A stretch of DNA of 5,148 bases from Alphaproteobacteria bacterium (lineage in GTDB: Bacteria > Pseudomonadota > Alphaproteobacteria > UBA3830), in contig BNWK01000094.1 of assembly GCA_025998775.1 (NCBI GenBank), positions 1-5,148 on the forward strand. The letters are read 5' to 3'. The translations under genes were made by a program, and so were the position numbers. The notes under the pieces are model-generated. The model had not been told where the DNA came from. It made no database searches and saw only the letters and a program-made list of their open reading frames with translations. Below are positions 1-5,147 of the stretch, in pieces (the first letter of the stretch is position 1; every line of letters starts with the position of its first letter).

Positions 1-51
1 CTTTCCGTACTTTATCAAATTCTTAGAACCGCAGTGTTTACAACATTCCAT
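1..51 (-). CDS. Transposase N-terminus, IS1 InsA-like zinc ribbon (partial)
   Basis: Seventeen codons are visible, starting at the ATG read from 51, and the frame continues out of the window. The peptide begins MECCKHCGSKNL and carries the CxxC-type knuckle that opens IS1 InsA and related transposases, where it forms a zinc-binding ribbon that contacts the element ends. A GGAGG Shine-Dalgarno sequence lies 5 nt before the ATG, which fixes the start. IS1595-type transposases can begin in a similar way, so IS1 is the better but not the only reading. Confidence 0.65.
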   Translation of the reverse strand, partial: MECCKHCGSKNLIKYGK

Positions 52-126
52 TTCTACCTCCACAACGAAATATGAAACATGATACTACTTTTGGTTGGCT
101 CCACCAACTAATTAATTAGAAGTCTC
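1..126 (-). mobile_element. 5' end of an IS1-like insertion sequence (left copy, reading out of the window)
   Basis: This stretch is the exact reverse complement of 5022-5147. Read on the minus strand it gives a terminal sequence starting GGTGGAGCCAACC (near 105), a GGAGG ribosome binding site, and an ATG at 51 that opens a cysteine-rich reading frame running off the window. In IS1 the transposase gene starts about 55 bp from an element end of the form GGTGATGCTGCCAACTT; the spacing and the start of that sequence match here. The identity between the copies continues about 21 bp further inward, to 126. Either the element is longer than a canonical IS1 end, or both copies share flanking DNA. 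Family assignment rests on the first 17 residues and the end sequence only. Confidence 0.75.
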
Positions 127-824
127 AAATTCTGAAGACATCGCCATATATGATGCCATTCCAGACGCTGAAGTTCGAGCAAAACTCGACGAATTCGTGG
201 ACTATGGAAACAATCCACGATTTTTGAAAGCGCTGAATGAAATCTGCAAAAATCTAGTCGGCAAAACAATGTTCAAACTTCTGATAACGAAGATGAAGGT
301 TCATAAAAAAAACCATGAAGACAGAGGAAATTCACGATCCTGACGATGGGAGTTCATACAAAAATAATGTTGTTTCTGTTAATCTTGCTTTTTATGAAGA
401 AAGCGGTATTGGTATTTCATCGAGAAAATATTTTTATATCGACGAAGCAGGAAATATAAAAACGAAATTGAAGTCGCTGGCTGGATCTATATTTCACGAG
501 TTCTGTCATGCATTACATCATATCAGCAGAACAGGAAAAACGTCCAATGTTTTGTGCCTTAATAAAACGCTTGCTAAGGCTTGGGGGAAGGATGAGGAAC
601 TTCGAACCATCACTTGTCTTGATAATGATCCGATTTGCGACCATTGCTTCGATTTCTGCCAATCTATATTGGAAAATGAGCCTTTTTATCCGAGATACAG
701 TCATGGCGGATATGTTGGAAATAATGAGCCAACCAAAAGTCATCTGGAAGATCTATACAATGGCATTTCTGTTTCTAAAAATTTTATGGACGGATGGAGG
801 GAGTATGTGATACAAAAAATATAG
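116..824 (+). pseudogene. Zinc metalloprotease, M91/NleD effector-like; 5'-truncated and frameshifted
   Basis: Two reading frames join into one protein. The first is open from just inside the left IS copy (a stop lies at 113-115) to a TGA at 341. The second is open from about 312 to 824, and its first ATG is at 315. They overlap at a run of eight A (305-312); removing one A fuses them as ...KVHKKTMKTEE.... The second part holds HEFCH (residues 61-65 counted from the 315 ATG), the HExxH zinc site of metalloproteases. An acidic DEELRTI segment 30 residues later could supply a third ligand, and an ENEPFYPRYSH stretch follows. This arrangement resembles peptidase family M91 (NleD-type effectors), whose members cleave host proteins after injection. 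The N-terminus is missing because the IS end cuts it. As it stands, any product would begin at the 315 ATG, where I see no good ribosome binding site. The family call is by motif and layout, not alignment. Confidence 0.6.
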
Positions 825-845
825 GTAAATTTTAGAGGTATTACG

Positions 846-1535
846 ATGAAATATTTTGCGGTCTTTTCTGCGGTTTTATACTGCTCCGTTTCGTTTGGAA
901 TGAAAATCGAGCCTGCGTTTGAGAGCTACGTGCATGAATGGAGCGCTAAGCTCACTGCTCCTGCGGAAGAAAGTTGGGGAAACATAAACTATAATGAATT
1001 TAAAACAGATCTCTTCAAAGAGAAACTTCTACAAGAAACAACGAATGATCCTTTGTGTGCAGGAGCGCTTGAACTCTTTTTCCTACAGGATTTTGCTGGA
1101 TTTTTAGCGTATTGGGAGAAAGAGGGGGCACATATGTTGTTGGATAACAAGAAAAAATGCGAAGAATTGCTTATCCTTGTGGCTCCTGTAATCTATTACA
1201 ATGCTATCAATAAACCTTTCGTTGATAGAATTAAGCAATTAGTTGGTGGAGCTAAAGAAATTTTGTCATATGAGGCAAGATTTCCGCAGTTTAGCTACGA
1301 GGCTCTATTTTGCATTATGGTAGATGCAGAAAATGGAACTCCCAGAAAAGCGCTTTTGGCTAAAGCTTGCGAAAAAAGATGTGAGGAAATTATGGAATGT
1401 TCACCAGATTGGAGATTAAAAAAAGCTGAATTTAATCTTATGAGAATTATGCCACTCTGCGAAGACTTTGGACAGTTGAAAGGATTTCATCGTCTTGGCA
1501 TAGAAGCTCGTCAGCACGATTTATGCGAGGGATAA
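846..1535 (+). CDS. Secreted protein of unknown function (229 aa)
   Basis: I do not recognise the family. The first 18 residues (MKYFAVFSAVLYCSVSFG) look like a short Sec signal peptide: one lysine, a hydrophobic core, and small residues before the likely cleavage site. The remainder has no transmembrane segment and looks mostly helical. It contains eight cysteines, four of them clustered in residues 175-205, which could form disulfides in the periplasm or outside the cell. The start is well supported by AGAGGT at 834-839, 6 nt before the ATG. The gene begins 21 nt after the metalloprotease stop, so the two were probably one transcription unit whose promoter was lost upstream with the 5' end of the protease gene. 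A partner or accessory role to the protease is possible but unproven. Confidence 0.75.
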   Translation: MKYFAVFSAVLYCSVSFGMKIEPAFESYVHEWSAKLTAPAEESWGNINYNEFKTDLFKEKLLQETTNDPLCAGALELFFLQDFAGFLAYWEKEGAHMLLDNKKKCEELLILVAPVIYYNAINKPFVDRIKQLVGGAKEILSYEARFPQFSYEALFCIMVDAENGTPRKALLAKACEKRCEEIMECSPDWRLKKAEFNLMRIMPLCEDFGQLKGFHRLGIEARQHDLCEG

Positions 1536-1541
1536 GAATCT

Positions 1542-1570
1542 GCCGGCAATTATTGACAATGGTTGCCGGC
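1542..1570 (+). terminator. Strong stem-loop just after the secreted-protein gene
   Basis: GCCGGCAATTATT and AATGGTTGCCGGC can pair over 13 bp, including two T-G pairs, around a GAC loop. It begins 7 nt after the stop codon at 1535, where a terminator would be expected. The run that follows (CTTGAATTC) is not a proper T-tract, so it may only stabilise the 3' end or be a weak terminator. Confidence 0.45.
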
Positions 1571-1643
1571 TTGAATTCACACACCATATTGGTAGCAGTG
1601 CGCAATTGCCGACGAAGATGCCAGCATGCCAGTCAATTCATGA

Positions 1644-1757
1644 TTAGATATCGACGGCGCTATCCCAATGGTCGTGAAGCGGCTTCTTCCGAATAATGAA
1701 GGTGATCTTAATTTTCGTAAAAATGCAATAGTGGAGTGGGATAATTTATTATCTTAA
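1644..1757 (+). pseudogene. Remnant of an unidentified gene (C-terminal 37 codons)
   Basis: A frame after the TGA at 1641 reads LDIDGAIPMVVKRLLPNN... and ends ...VEWDNLLS at a TAA at 1755. Its composition looks like a genuine protein C-terminus, but it has no ribosome binding site and no plausible upstream start. In the neighbouring frame, 1503-1646 is also open (including ARDKNLPAIIDNG) and could be the preceding part of the same gene after a frameshift. The IS at about 1773 begins directly after it. I cannot assign a function. The rest of 1571-1643 shows nothing else I can support. Confidence 0.3.
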
Positions 1758-1774
1758 AAGCGAATTTTATTCTG

Positions 1775-2625
1775 TCAACGCAATTTAGAAATGTCCGGTT
1801 TGCGCAATTTAGAAATGTCCGGTTTTGGGCGGTTTGCTTCCTCAATCGAAGAAATTTTACGTATGCGCATTTCTTTCACAAGCCTGTCTTGCAGCGTTTT
1901 ATTGGCTCTCTCAACGCGTCCTTTTGCCTGTGGAGAATGAGCGCAAATAAGTTCAATTCCAAGATTTCTTAAGGCTCTATTAAATTGCGTATCTGCAAAC
2001 TGCGTTGTCGTATCATTTCTGCTTGTTTTAAAAATACTGTGCCGATCGCTGTAGTAACTCACTGGAATACCATACGTTTGCACGTGTTCATAAACACATC
2101 GCATGTAACCAAGCGTTGTTTCAGCCTTTTCAAAACGAGCACAAACAAGCTCGCTCGTTGCGTCATCAATAAACACTAATAGACAACATTTTGGGCGGCG
2201 TCCATCAAACCAATCATGATGAGAACCATCGATCTGCATGAGTTCTCCAAAACGTGAGCGTCTTTGACGACTTTGGAGTGTCTTTGTGTTTTTCCTCATT
2301 CTTCCGTGCAATAAGTCATCTTCCATCATCCATTGCGCAGCGTTTCTCGGTTGAGAGCTAAGCCATCGCATTCTTCAAGCTTTTCTAAAGCAAAAGTTGG
2401 ACCAAAATCCGGGTATTTTTCTCTTACAATTGCAAGAATATGTTGCTTGAACTCTTCCTTGAACGCTCTGTTACCTCCGCGTTTGCGGCTTCTAATTCCA
2501 GCAATATCTTCTGACATGCGCTCTAATAATCGCCTGATTTGACGCTCACTCAGTCCAAGCTGGCGCCCTGCCTCCGATTGCGTCAATTTGCGCTCTTTTA
2601 CTTGGCGCAATACATAAATCCTCAT
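1775..2625 (-). pseudogene. ISNCY/IS1202-type DDE transposase, frameshifted and C-terminally truncated
   Basis: The gene starts at the ATG read from 2625 with AGAGGA upstream. Its first 97 residues include a helix-turn-helix (about 14-37, LTQSEAGRQLGLSERQIRRL) and a YPDFGPTFALEKL segment typical of the family. The frame then ends early as ETLRNG-stop. The continuation ETLR/QWMMEDD lies in the -1 frame near 2335, consistent with loss of one base. There is no slippery heptamer, so programmed frameshifting is unlikely. The second part has the catalytic core: IDGSHHDWF (first Asp), YYSDRHSIF (second Asp), and SPQAKGRVERANKTLQ (Glu, then Gln 7 residues on). After SSIEEAN the expected C-terminal region is absent and the frame runs straight into the terminal tandem repeats, which encode KPDISKLR twice. 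The element cannot make a complete transposase. Confidence 0.8.
1779..1825. repeat. Tandem 24-bp repeat at the IS 3' end
   Basis: Two identical 23-bp copies (1779-1801 and 1803-1825) start CGCAATTTAGAAATG and end TCCGGTTT, separated by one G. They sit at the terminal end of the decayed IS and, read on the minus strand, encode the repeated KPDISKLR tail. Position and identity suggest subterminal transposase-binding repeats of the element rather than coding sequence. Confidence 0.75.
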
Positions 2626-2682
2626 GTCTGCTATCCTCTGTTATTTCATACATACAAAAGAATAGCAGATCCTTAACCAAAA

Positions 2683-2928
2683 TCATACGTTTGACTGTGT
2701 ACTAGTCATGGCTGCCTCATGAAAATTATCAAAGTTTTTTGTTGGGATTTGAACAATTTCAAACATTAAGGCCTCATATAGCAGACTTGCATGATCTAAA
2801 AATGCAGAAAAAAGCAGCAAAGATACCTGCTGATCGCTTGCCTTTTGCCACAGCGGCATGTGATAAAAATGGTGAAACATCAGAGAAACGTCTGAAATAT
2901 CAGCAAAAAAATCACCAATAATCTTCAT
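2683..2928 (-). CDS. Small unrecognised protein (81 aa)
   Basis: The frame is open from 3051, but the best start is the ATG read from 2928: AGGGG lies 6 nt upstream, and the longer version would translate through palindromic regulatory DNA. The product begins MKIIGDFFADISDVSLMFHH and is rich in Phe, Leu and His, with a hydrophobic helix-like stretch near residues 34-54 (QQVSLLLFSAF...). No family is recognised. The last few codons (TQSNV) come from the adjoining IS end; without the IS the frame would also stop soon. The ORF lies wholly inside an inverted repeat (2693-2961) with its start codon in one arm. It may be a real small gene or merely the inside of a small repeat element. Confidence 0.35.
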   Translation of the reverse strand: MKIIGDFFADISDVSLMFHHFYHMPLWQKASDQQVSLLLFSAFLDHASLLYEALMFEIVQIPTKNFDNFHEAAMTSTQSNV

Positions 2929-2961
2929 GAGGCACCCCTGGTGTACTAGTACACTGCAGTC
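2693..2961. repeat. Imperfect long inverted repeat around the small ORF
   Basis: The left arm (2693-2729) and the reverse complement of the right arm (2918-2961) share, in order, GACTG, GTGTACTAGT, then TGCCTCATGAA-R-ATTAT. The right arm has a few extra bases between blocks. Each arm contains the same ATG context, giving MKII at 2719 (plus) and at 2928 (minus); the plus version stops after 16 codons. The enclosed 188 bp are not repeated. The shape suggests a small MITE-like unit or duplicated gene-start sequences in inverted order. Confidence 0.55.
2941..2954. promoter_or_regulatory. Perfect 14-bp palindrome upstream of the small ORF
   Basis: GTGTACTAGTACAC is a perfect palindrome centred about 20 nt before the ATG at 2928 on the minus strand, directly before its AGGGG ribosome binding site. 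It could be a dimer-binding operator. In the transcript it would form a small hairpin next to the ribosome binding site. Its first ten bases recur at 2697-2706 beside the IS end. Confidence 0.5.
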
Positions 2962-2970
2962 CTGCGCAAC

Positions 2971-3014
2971 GACACGAGTGTCTACGTTCTCCCTAGCTAT
3001 ACGACACAAGTGTC
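2971..3014. promoter_or_regulatory. Two repeated GACAC-NN-GTGTC dyads (candidate operators)
   Basis: The 15-bp sequence ACGACACRAGTGTCT occurs at 2969-2983 and 3001-3015, in the same orientation, with one difference (G/A at the centre). Each core (2971-2982 and 3003-3014) is a dyad with 5-bp arms. The spacing is 32 bp, about three helical turns, so two dimers would sit on the same DNA face. They lie between the probable minus-strand promoter (3031-3036) and the small ORF, and about 70-110 bp upstream of the Fic promoter. This looks like paired repressor sites; the regulator is not evident in the window. Confidence 0.55.
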
Positions 3015-3030
3015 TTGCAAAAAATAGCTC

Positions 3031-3036
3031 ATTATA
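3031..3036 (-). promoter_or_regulatory. Possible -10 element facing the small ORF
   Basis: On the minus strand this reads TATAAT, preceded by TTGTTGAGACTGCTG, with no convincing -35 box at 16-18 nt (TTTTTG is the nearest). Transcription would start near 3024 and give a leader of about 95 nt, containing both GACAC-NN-GTGTC dyads, before the ATG at 2928. Confidence 0.35.
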
Positions 3037-3085
3037 CAGCAGTCTCAACAATGCAAAAATAAAAAAGTTGAAGAAACGAAAACCC

Positions 3086-3115
3086 TTGCATGATGCGTCG
3101 AAAGGCGCCTATAAT
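3086..3115 (+). promoter_or_regulatory. Sigma70-type promoter of the Fic gene
   Basis: TTGCAT (3086-3091) and a perfect TATAAT (3110-3115) are separated by 18 bp. Transcription would start at about 3122, only a few bases before the ATG at 3127. Translation is therefore either nearly leaderless from 3127 or begins at the in-frame ATG at 3142, which has a weak GTGGA upstream. Confidence 0.65.
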
Positions 3116-3126
3116 CTACGCAAATT

Positions 3127-4230
3127 ATGCGTGGATTCGATATGTTTATGTACGCAAGCAAAGAATGGCCTAACTTCACGTGGCAGAACGATGTTGTTTT
3201 ACCTCTACTGTCGGAAGTCAAGTTGCATCAGGGATTTTTGCTTGGAAAAATGTCGAGATTGGGCTTTCAGCTACAAAATGAGGCGTTGTTGACTGTTCTG
3301 ACCGAAGACGTCACAAAATCCAGTGAAATTGAGGGGGAGAATCTTGATTTGCAACAGGTAAGATCTTCAATAGCTCGCAGGTTAGGACTAAAAATTGAGA
3401 ATTCAGTCTATGCTGACCATGATGTCGAAGGCGTTGTCGAAATGATGCTGGACGCAACTCAGCGTTACGATGCGAAAGTGACCGAAGATCGGCTAAAAGC
3501 ATGGCAGGCGGCTCTGTTCCCTAGCGGATTCAGTGGATTTTACAGAATCGTTATCGGAGGCTATCGCGATGACAAAAAGGGGCCGATGCAGGTGGTATCC
3601 GGTCCGATCGGTAGCGAAAAGGTGCATTATCAGGCTCCAGCTGCTGAACTTATTTCTCTCGAAATGCGCAAACTTGTCGAATTTATCAACGCATCTCAAC
3701 TGGACAATATCCTGAAGGCTGCCGTTGTGCATCTGTGGTTTGTGATACTGCACCCTTTCGAAGATGGAAACGGACGCGTCGCCAGAGCGCTAACGGATTT
3801 GCTATTGGCTCGCAGCGAAAATTCGCCTTTGCGATTCTATTCGCTGTCATCGCAAATAAAGAAAAATCGCAACTCCTACTATGATATTTTGGAGCGCGTA
3901 GAACGATCTTCCCTGGATATCACCGAATGGCAGCTGTGGTTTTTGGAGAATTTGTTGACGGCAATACGAGAAGCAAACGGACTCACCGATAAAATCCTAT
4001 TCAAAAGTAAGTTTTGGGAAAAATGTCGAAACTTTGCGCTGAGTGAACGCCAAACGAAAATGCTTAACAAAATGCTCGATGGTTTTCACGGAAACGTGAC
4101 GACAAAGAAATGGAGTATCATCTGCAAATGCTCCCATGACACAGCCAACAGGGATATTTCAGACCTGATCGCCAAAGGCATTCTACAAAAAGAAGGCGAT
4201 GGTAGGAGTACACATTATATTATGCAATGA
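3127..4230 (+). CDS. Fic family protein, class II, with C-terminal winged helix
   Basis: Fic enzymes transfer a nucleotide part, usually AMP, from a nucleotide triphosphate to a hydroxyl side chain of a target protein. The N-terminal region (EWPNFTWQ..., QGFLLGKMSRLGF, residues 13-46) fits the DUF4172-type domain of many bacterial Fic proteins. The inhibitory helix motif [S/T]xxxE[G/N] is S65-SEI-E69-G70, which places it in class II, self-inhibited by the glutamate. A flap-like KVHYQAPA (165-172) precedes the intact catalytic motif HPFEDGNGR (209-217), including the catalytic His209. Residues about 305-367 look like a winged helix (SERQTKMLNKML, TANRDISDLIAKGIL), which suggests DNA binding and possible autoregulation. 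At 367 aa it is full length. The start could be 3127 or the ATG at 3142; conserved sequence begins after either. A small antitoxin gene is not expected for this class. No broken residue is visible. Confidence 0.93.
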   Translation: MRGFDMFMYASKEWPNFTWQNDVVLPLLSEVKLHQGFLLGKMSRLGFQLQNEALLTVLTEDVTKSSEIEGENLDLQQVRSSIARRLGLKIENSVYADHDVEGVVEMMLDATQRYDAKVTEDRLKAWQAALFPSGFSGFYRIVIGGYRDDKKGPMQVVSGPIGSEKVHYQAPAAELISLEMRKLVEFINASQLDNILKAAVVHLWFVILHPFEDGNGRVARALTDLLLARSENSPLRFYSLSSQIKKNRNSYYDILERVERSSLDITEWQLWFLENLLTAIREANGLTDKILFKSKFWEKCRNFALSERQTKMLNKMLDGFHGNVTTKKWSIICKCSHDTANRDISDLIAKGILQKEGDGRSTHYIMQ

Positions 4231-4242
4231 CAATATTTGAAA

Positions 4243-4256
4243 ATGTGGTGCCACAT
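4243..4256. promoter_or_regulatory. Dyad between the Fic gene and the flavoprotein gene
   Basis: ATGTGG and CCACAT flank a TG centre 12 nt after the Fic stop codon and 32 nt before the next -35 box. It could be an operator for the downstream gene. As an RNA hairpin it would have too small a loop and no T-tract, so a terminator is unlikely. Confidence 0.3.
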
Positions 4257-4288
4257 ACAGAGAATCTTAGTCTATCTCATGCCGACTA

Positions 4289-4317
4289 TTGAAAAAATCA
4301 CATCAGGATGCTAATAT
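4289..4317 (+). promoter_or_regulatory. Sigma70-type promoter of the PNPOx-like gene
   Basis: TTGAAA (4289-4294) and TAATAT (4312-4317) are 17 bp apart, and the -10 is preceded by TGC, an extended -10 element. The start point would be near 4324, giving a leader of about 19 nt with AAAGGT before the ATG at 4343. It supports independent transcription from the Fic gene and argues against the longer TTG start at 4289, which would lie in the promoter. Confidence 0.65.
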
Positions 4318-4342
4318 TAACGTATGTAGTAAAGGTAGTGTT

Positions 4343-4780
4343 ATGAAAAATATTAAGAAAGATGTGGCCGAAGTTATCAATTCTTGTCAGTTTGTTTTTT
4401 TATCGACGATAAATTTAGACGGTTACCCGGAAACTCGAGCCATGAGCAATATCATCAATATGAATACAGATGAGGAGCTGAAAATATACTTTTCATCTCA
4501 GACAACCTCTCCGAAAGTCGAGCAAATCAAGAGAAACAACAGTGCATCGTTATATTATTTTGTAACGGAGAATATGAAAAATGTAACATTGTTTGGTAGA
4601 ATTGAATCTGTGGATGATGTATCGCTGAAGAACGAGCTCTGGAATGAAGAATTCGCGCCTCACTATCGAAACGGAAAAGATGACGAATTGTACGGCATTT
4701 TGCAATTTATTCCGACAGGATATAAGTACTATGTTTACAGCACAACTGGAGTTCCAGAAAAAATAGAAGGACAATTCTGA
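4343..4780 (+). CDS. Pyridoxamine 5'-phosphate oxidase-like flavoprotein (145 aa)
   Basis: The protein fits the PNPOx-like split-barrel superfamily, in particular the short 'general stress protein 26' type, which binds FMN or a related flavin or cofactor as a dimer in the cytoplasm. Visible signatures are FLSTINLDGYPETRAMSN (19-36), the first barrel strands and cofactor loop; TTSPKVEQIKRNNSASLYY (54-72); LFGRIESVDD (83-92); and a C-terminal FIPTGYKYYVYS. Length is normal for the subfamily. I chose the ATG at 4343 because AAAGGT lies 6 nt before it; an in-frame TTG at 4289 would add 18 residues without similarity and has no ribosome binding site. The physiological substrate cannot be told from sequence; true pyridoxine phosphate oxidases are longer. 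No functional link to the Fic gene is evident. Confidence 0.88.
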   Translation: MKNIKKDVAEVINSCQFVFLSTINLDGYPETRAMSNIINMNTDEELKIYFSSQTTSPKVEQIKRNNSASLYYFVTENMKNVTLFGRIESVDDVSLKNELWNEEFAPHYRNGKDDELYGILQFIPTGYKYYVYSTTGVPEKIEGQF

Positions 4781-4894
4781 GGCCCGAAGGGCTGCAGGAA
4801 TCCAGGGAAAAGAAAATCAACTTTTGATCTTGAATATGTATAGTTGGAAATCGCTGTTTTTCCACGGTCTGCTTTCTTCGGTGTTTACAGCATC

Positions 4895-5021
4895 TCATTT
4901 TCGTTTCTGCATGAGCGCATCCAGTTCCTCTTCCGAGGCCATTCGATATTCGGTACATAGGATTCTGGCCCACTCTTTCTCCCTCGTTGGATCAAGAGTC
5001 CTCGGGTGAGGTTCTTTTTCC
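4895..5021 (-). pseudogene. C-terminal fragment of an unknown gene cut by the right IS copy
   Basis: Read on the minus strand from the IS junction, the frame gives EKEPHPRTLDPTREKEWARI and then an acidic helical end (SEEELDALMQKRK) before a TGA at 4895-4897. The charged, helix-like composition, free of rare-residue runs, looks like a genuine C-terminus. It has no start codon with a ribosome binding site, and its 5' part would lie beyond the IS. No family is recognised. The remaining 4781-4894 holds only a 4-bp GCCC/GGGC hairpin right after the flavoprotein stop and nothing else I can support. Confidence 0.4.
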
Positions 5022-5147
5022 GAGACTTCTAATTAATTAGTTGGTGGAGCCAACCAAAAGTAGTATCATGTTTCATATTTCGTTGTGGAGGTAGAAATGG
5101 AATGTTGTAAACACTGCGGTTCTAAGAATTTGATAAAGTACGGAAAG
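5022..5147 (+). mobile_element. 5' end of an IS1-like insertion sequence (right copy, reading out of the window)
   Basis: Exact reverse complement of 1-126. The canonical-looking end GGTGGAGCCAACC starts at 5043, 54 bp before the transposase ATG. The preceding GAGACTTCTAATTAATTAG (5022-5040) is also shared by both copies and contains the 12-bp palindrome CTAATTAATTAG. With the left copy it frames about 4.9 kb between two divergent, outward-reading ISs. The complete elements lie outside the window, so whether either is intact cannot be seen. Confidence 0.75.

Larger units (their letters stand above)
1773..2697 (-). mobile_element. Decayed ISNCY/IS1202-type insertion sequence
   Basis: The segment contains a minus-strand transposase of the ISNCY/IS1202 type. 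The ends are tentative: TGTCAACGCAATTT at 1773 resembles, with small gaps, the reverse complement of the sequence ending at 2697 (CAGTCAAACGTATGATTTT), giving imperfect terminal inverted repeats. At roughly 925 bp it is shorter than a full element of this kind should be, because the 3' part of the transposase gene is missing. I see no target-site duplication in the flanks (..AATTTTATTC on the left, TGTACTAGTC.. on the right), which suggests deletion or rearrangement after insertion. Confidence 0.65.

Noticed and set aside
1737..1763. A dif-like XerD half-site (TTATCTTAAAA) close to the IS1202-type element, as seen for some elements that insert near dif/pdif sites
   Set aside because: The matching XerC half-site is not at the required 6-bp spacing, and the sequence overlaps a coding remnant, so it is probably chance similarity in AT-rich DNA.
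2326..2371. Programmed -1 frameshift between the two transposase frames
   Set aside because: There is no slippery heptamer in the overlap (the sequence is ACGCTGCGCAATGG), and the frames rejoin at ETLR/QWMME as expected from a single-base deletion.
2941..2954. ACTAGT palindrome as a TrpR-type operator
   Set aside because: TrpR sites need two CTAG half-sites about 8 bp apart; only one is present, and there is no tryptophan gene nearby.
4782..4792. GCCC-GAA-GGGC hairpin directly after the flavoprotein stop codon as a terminator
   Set aside because: Only 4 bp of stem and no T-tract follows on either strand.
4707..4973. Long open frame on the minus strand across the end of the flavoprotein gene
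   Set aside because: It overlaps a well-supported gene, has no ribosome binding site and has an irregular composition; a neighbouring minus frame (4895-5021) looks more like real protein.
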